From contig DAHXOS010000057.1 in assembly GCA_027364775.1 (NCBI GenBank), positions 1 through 17,480 on the forward strand: DNA of 17,480 bases, given 5' to 3'. The stretch is from a bacterium. Its GTDB lineage: Bacteria > Patescibacteriota > Microgenomatia > Daviesbacterales > UBA10151. Below, piece after piece: positions 14,698 through 17,480 of the stretch (the first letter of the stretch is position 1; every line of letters begins with the position of its first letter). The translations under genes and the position numbers were made by a program. The notes beneath the pieces were generated by a model. The model was not told the origin of the DNA, did not search any database, and was given only the letters and a program-made list of their open reading frames with translations.

Positions 14698-16419
14698 ATG
14701 AAAAAAATTCTTCCTATACTTACTGCACTTATCCTTATACTAGCTGTTTTTTTAAGAGTTTACAAACTGGATCAGGTCCCTCCTGCTTTATTTGGTGATG
14801 AGATAGATGTTGGATATCAAGCTTATTCGTTGCTTACAACAGGTCGTGATTTAAGCAACCGTTTTTTACCTTTTTATGTAAAATCTTTATCGGAATATCG
14901 TACTCCACTTTATATTTACTCTGACATTCCTTTTATTGGGATTTTTGGTTTAAATGAATGGGGTGTCAGACTGCCAGCAGCTTTTTGGGGTGTAATTTCA
15001 ATTATAGGTTTTTATTTTTTACTTACAAAATTATTTGGGAGAAGAATTGGAGTTATTGGTGCATTTTTAATGACTGTTTCGCCATGGCAATTACAATATT
15101 CAAGAGCTTCTTTTGAAGTAACAATGCTACTATCTTTTATTATTTTTGGGATTTATTTTTTTATTTTAGGTTTAGAGAAAAAATATTATTTAATTCCAGC
15201 AGTTTTATTACTGGGTCTTTCAATCTATATCTATAGTACAGCCGTAGTTTTTGTTCCTTTACTGGTAATACTGCTATTTTTATTAAATTGGAAAAATGTT
15301 TTTACTAAAAATATTTTGTTTGCTAGAAAGTGGGTTTATGCTTTTTGCACAGGACTTGTACTAATTATAAGCTTGCCTCTTTTTTACTCTATTTTTACAG
15401 GAGTAGCCAAAGAACGCTTTTCCATAATTAGTATTTTTCAAGAATCGGTATTGTTAGACAAATTAAATATTGCCAGAAAAGGTGAAATTTATTTTGATCC
15501 TGCAGGGGTTGAACATAAAATAAATTTTACTCAAGAAGCACTATTCCATAATAAACCACTAATCTTTGGACAAATTTTTCTACAAAATTATTTGAGGTCT
15601 TTTTCTTTTGACTTTCTTTTTAGTAGTGGAGACCCAAATTTTAGGCAGTCTATTTTTGAAATGGGAGAGTTATATATTTATGAGTTACCACTTATTATTT
15701 TTGGCATATTTATTTTATTTAAAAAATATAGAAAGGAAAGAAATTTAATCCTTGGTTGGTTGTTAATTGCGCCAGTACCTGCTGCTTTAACTAGTGGAGG
15801 AGGGTATCATGCAACTAGGTTAATTTTAATTTTACCTGCCTTACTTATTTTAGCTACCATAGGACTTGATGAATTATTAAGCTTAAAATTTAGACTTAAA
15901 AAAGTTTTACTCAGTGGAATACTTATCTTAGCTTTAGCTAATTATTTTTTATATTTCCATCGCTATTATATTCATTACCCTGTTGAATCATGGAGGTGGT
16001 GGCAAGTTGGTTTTAAAGAGGCTTTAAACGAGGTCAATAAATTAGAGCCAAAATATAATAAAGTAATTATTAACAATACTTACGAACCATCACTAATCCG
16101 TTATCTTTTTTATAGTAAGTATGATCCGGCAAAATTTCATCAACAATTTACAACTGATCAAATGATTCAGGAAATTGAACCGGGGATTAAAGGCTTTAAA
16201 CTTAATGAAAAAGTAGCATTTGGTTATTTAACCGAAAAATTTGCAAAAGAGGGTGGTTTTGAGAGTGTAATGAAACCAGGGATGCTTTATCTGGTATCTG
16301 CTAGAGATGAAGCAAACGGCGGTGATTTAAGGACTTATCCGCATACAAATTTTGTTATTATTAAAACTATAGTGAATCCTAAGAATCAACCTATTTTTTA
16401 TATTTTAGCTGGAAAATAA
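14698..16419 (+). CDS. GT39-like (PMT/ArnT-type) membrane glycosyltransferase
   Basis: This 573-residue polytopic protein is close to the usual ArnT/GT39 length. The first helix is followed by VPPALFGDEIDVGYQAYSLL with acidic pair D34-E35 in the first external loop, then TGRDLSNRFLPFY, SEYRTPLYIYSD and VRLPAAFWGVISIIG, all standard for the family. SPWQLQYSRASFEVT follows the next helices. APVPAALTSGGGYHATRLI near the end of the membrane part matches APIPAALT in the next gene. The last 130 or so residues are soluble and extracytoplasmic. It probably moves a sugar from a polyprenyl-phosphate donor onto a lipid, glycan or protein outside the membrane. It follows the largest intergenic gap and may have its own promoter. 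The gene downstream begins directly after its stop codon. Acceptor and sugar are unknown. Confidence 0.83.
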   Translation: MKKILPILTALILILAVFLRVYKLDQVPPALFGDEIDVGYQAYSLLTTGRDLSNRFLPFYVKSLSEYRTPLYIYSDIPFIGIFGLNEWGVRLPAAFWGVISIIGFYFLLTKLFGRRIGVIGAFLMTVSPWQLQYSRASFEVTMLLSFIIFGIYFFILGLEKKYYLIPAVLLLGLSIYIYSTAVVFVPLLVILLFLLNWKNVFTKNILFARKWVYAFCTGLVLIISLPLFYSIFTGVAKERFSIISIFQESVLLDKLNIARKGEIYFDPAGVEHKINFTQEALFHNKPLIFGQIFLQNYLRSFSFDFLFSSGDPNFRQSIFEMGELYIYELPLIIFGIFILFKKYRKERNLILGWLLIAPVPAALTSGGGYHATRLILILPALLILATIGLDELLSLKFRLKKVLLSGILILALANYFLYFHRYYIHYPVESWRWWQVGFKEALNEVNKLEPKYNKVIINNTYEPSLIRYLFYSKYDPAKFHQQFTTDQMIQEIEPGIKGFKLNEKVAFGYLTEKFAKEGGFESVMKPGMLYLVSARDEANGGDLRTYPHTNFVIIKTIVNPKNQPIFYILAGK

Positions 16420-17480
16420 ATGCATAAATATTTACTTATCATAATAATTGTTTTAGCTGCCTTTTTTAGACTAGTGGCTTTAGATAAATACCCTCCAGGG
16501 ATTACAGCTGATGAAATTCAACAGGGTTATACTGGCTATTCAATTTTAAAAACTGGTAGAGATGAATGGGGGGATTTTTTGCCAATTAACCCCCGGGGAT
16601 TTGGAGACTATAAACCAGCAATTTATTCTTATTTAACTGTTCCATCAATAGCCCTTTTTGGGTTCAATATTACTGCAATTAGATTACCTTCGGCCTTAGC
16701 CGGGATATTAACAGTAGCGGTTGTTTATTTTTTAGTAATTGAAGTAGTAAGACGTAAAGATGTTGCCTTACTTGCTTCTTTTATTATGGCTATTTCTTCC
16801 TGGCATATTCAGTATTCGCGCTTAGGTTGGGAATCAAATGTGGGGGTATTTTTATTTTCTTTGGGGCTATTATTTTATTTTAAAGCTTTAAAAAATAGTC
16901 GTTATTTTATACTATCTGCTTTAATTTTTGGACTTACTCTTTATACATACCATACCTTTAAGGTCTTCACTGTTTTATTTACCTTAGGGCTTTTAATCTT
17001 GGATAAAAAAAGGTTGTTAAAGTTTTCAAGAAGAGATCTAATTTTAGGATTAGCTGTCTTTGGAATATTTTTATCAATCAGTGTTTATAGCTTTTTATTT
17101 TTGGGCGCTGGTAGAAGAGCATCTGATGCTGCAATATATAATGAAGAGAATTTAGGAGAATTACGTCAAAGACAAGTAACAGACGGGTTACCTAACCCTT
17201 GGAATAGGGTTGTTAATAATAGACCATCTTATGTGATTACTAAATTTGCCGAGAATTATTTTGGTTATTATTCAACAACTTTTTTAGTATCTCCGAATAG
17301 ATCAAACTCCACACTTTTTAATTTACCTGGAGAAGACTTAATTTCTTTATGGCAGTTTTTATTTATTGTTATTGGTTTAGTAGTTCTTCTTAAAACTAAG
17401 TTTGACTGGGCAAAATATTTTTGGACCTGGTTTTTTTTGGCGCCAATTCCGGCTGCTTTGACCAGAGAATATATGTATAC
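16420..17480 (+). CDS. GT39-like membrane glycosyltransferase, 3' end cut off by window
   Basis: The frame is open from the ATG at 16420 to the window end without a stop: 353 complete codons plus two bases. The ATG directly follows the TAA of the previous gene. The protein repeats the GT39 plan: an N-terminal helix, then YPPGITADEIQQGYTGYSIL with D31-E32 in the first external loop, TGRDEWGDFLP, GFGDYKPAIYSYL, IRLPSALAGIL and SSWHIQYSRLGWESN. Further helices lead to FFLAPIPAALTREYMY at the edge, which corresponds to APVPAALTSGGGYH in the preceding gene. By comparison with that gene, roughly 200 residues are missing. A run of eight T lies at 17431-17438. The predicted role is sugar transfer from a polyprenyl-phosphate donor at the outer face. 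The pair probably arose by tandem duplication and has diverged strongly. Confidence 0.83.
   Translation, partial: MHKYLLIIIIVLAAFFRLVALDKYPPGITADEIQQGYTGYSILKTGRDEWGDFLPINPRGFGDYKPAIYSYLTVPSIALFGFNITAIRLPSALAGILTVAVVYFLVIEVVRRKDVALLASFIMAISSWHIQYSRLGWESNVGVFLFSLGLLFYFKALKNSRYFILSALIFGLTLYTYHTFKVFTVLFTLGLLILDKKRLLKFSRRDLILGLAVFGIFLSISVYSFLFLGAGRRASDAAIYNEENLGELRQRQVTDGLPNPWNRVVNNRPSYVITKFAENYFGYYSTTFLVSPNRSNSTLFNLPGEDLISLWQFLFIVIGLVVLLKTKFDWAKYFWTWFFLAPIPAALTREYMY

Overview
The window looks like one stretch of a bacterial surface-glycan locus. It is AT-rich (roughly 30% G+C by eye) and almost wholly coding. All 13 genes lie on the + strand and are separated by at most 37 bases or overlap by 4 to 32 bases. 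The genetic code is standard bacterial: TAA and TAG stops dominate, and one TGA serves as a stop inside an ATGA junction. Low G+C, extreme packing, mostly weak ribosome-binding sites and an unusual number of multi-spanning GT-C-type proteins suggest a Candidate Phyla Radiation (Patescibacteria) genome, perhaps Microgenomates. That placement is inferred from style, since the window holds no phylogenetic marker.

Layout: (1) 1-1464, the 3' part of a PTPS-related/YfhO-like membrane protein, cut by the left edge. (2) 1455-2879, a Wzx-type flippase. (3) 2882-6256, a 1124-residue fusion of an exported deacetylase-like domain to a GT-C-like membrane domain. (4) 6225-7730, a GT39-like membrane glycosyltransferase. 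(5-7) 7750-10316, three cytosolic GT2 enzymes, two of WaaE/KdtX type flanking one of rhamnosyltransferase type. (8) 10320-11402, a GT4 glycosyltransferase. (9-10) 11392-13870, two consecutive GT87/Gpi18-like membrane mannosyltransferase relatives. (11) 13863-14660, another rhamnosyltransferase-type GT2. (12-13) 14698 to the right edge, two consecutive GT39-like proteins, the second cut by the window end.

Inferred working model: the GT2 and GT4 enzymes build an oligosaccharide on a lipid carrier at the cytoplasmic face, and the flippase moves it across the membrane. The many GT-C proteins would then add sugars from polyprenyl-phosphate donors, or transfer glycan, on the outer face. No priming phosphoglycosyltransferase, recognisable Wzy polymerase, Wzz chain-length regulator, ABC exporter, nucleotide-sugar synthesis gene or polyprenyl-phosphate-sugar synthase is visible, so those functions must lie outside the window or be met by these GT-C proteins.

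No RNA genes, mobile elements, CRISPR arrays or long repeats were seen. No gene-free stretch exceeds 37 bases. The most unusual items are the deacetylase-like/GT-C fusion, a perfect 22-bp palindrome inside it, the density of GT-C genes, and two possible leaderless promoters sharing the same 9-base context.
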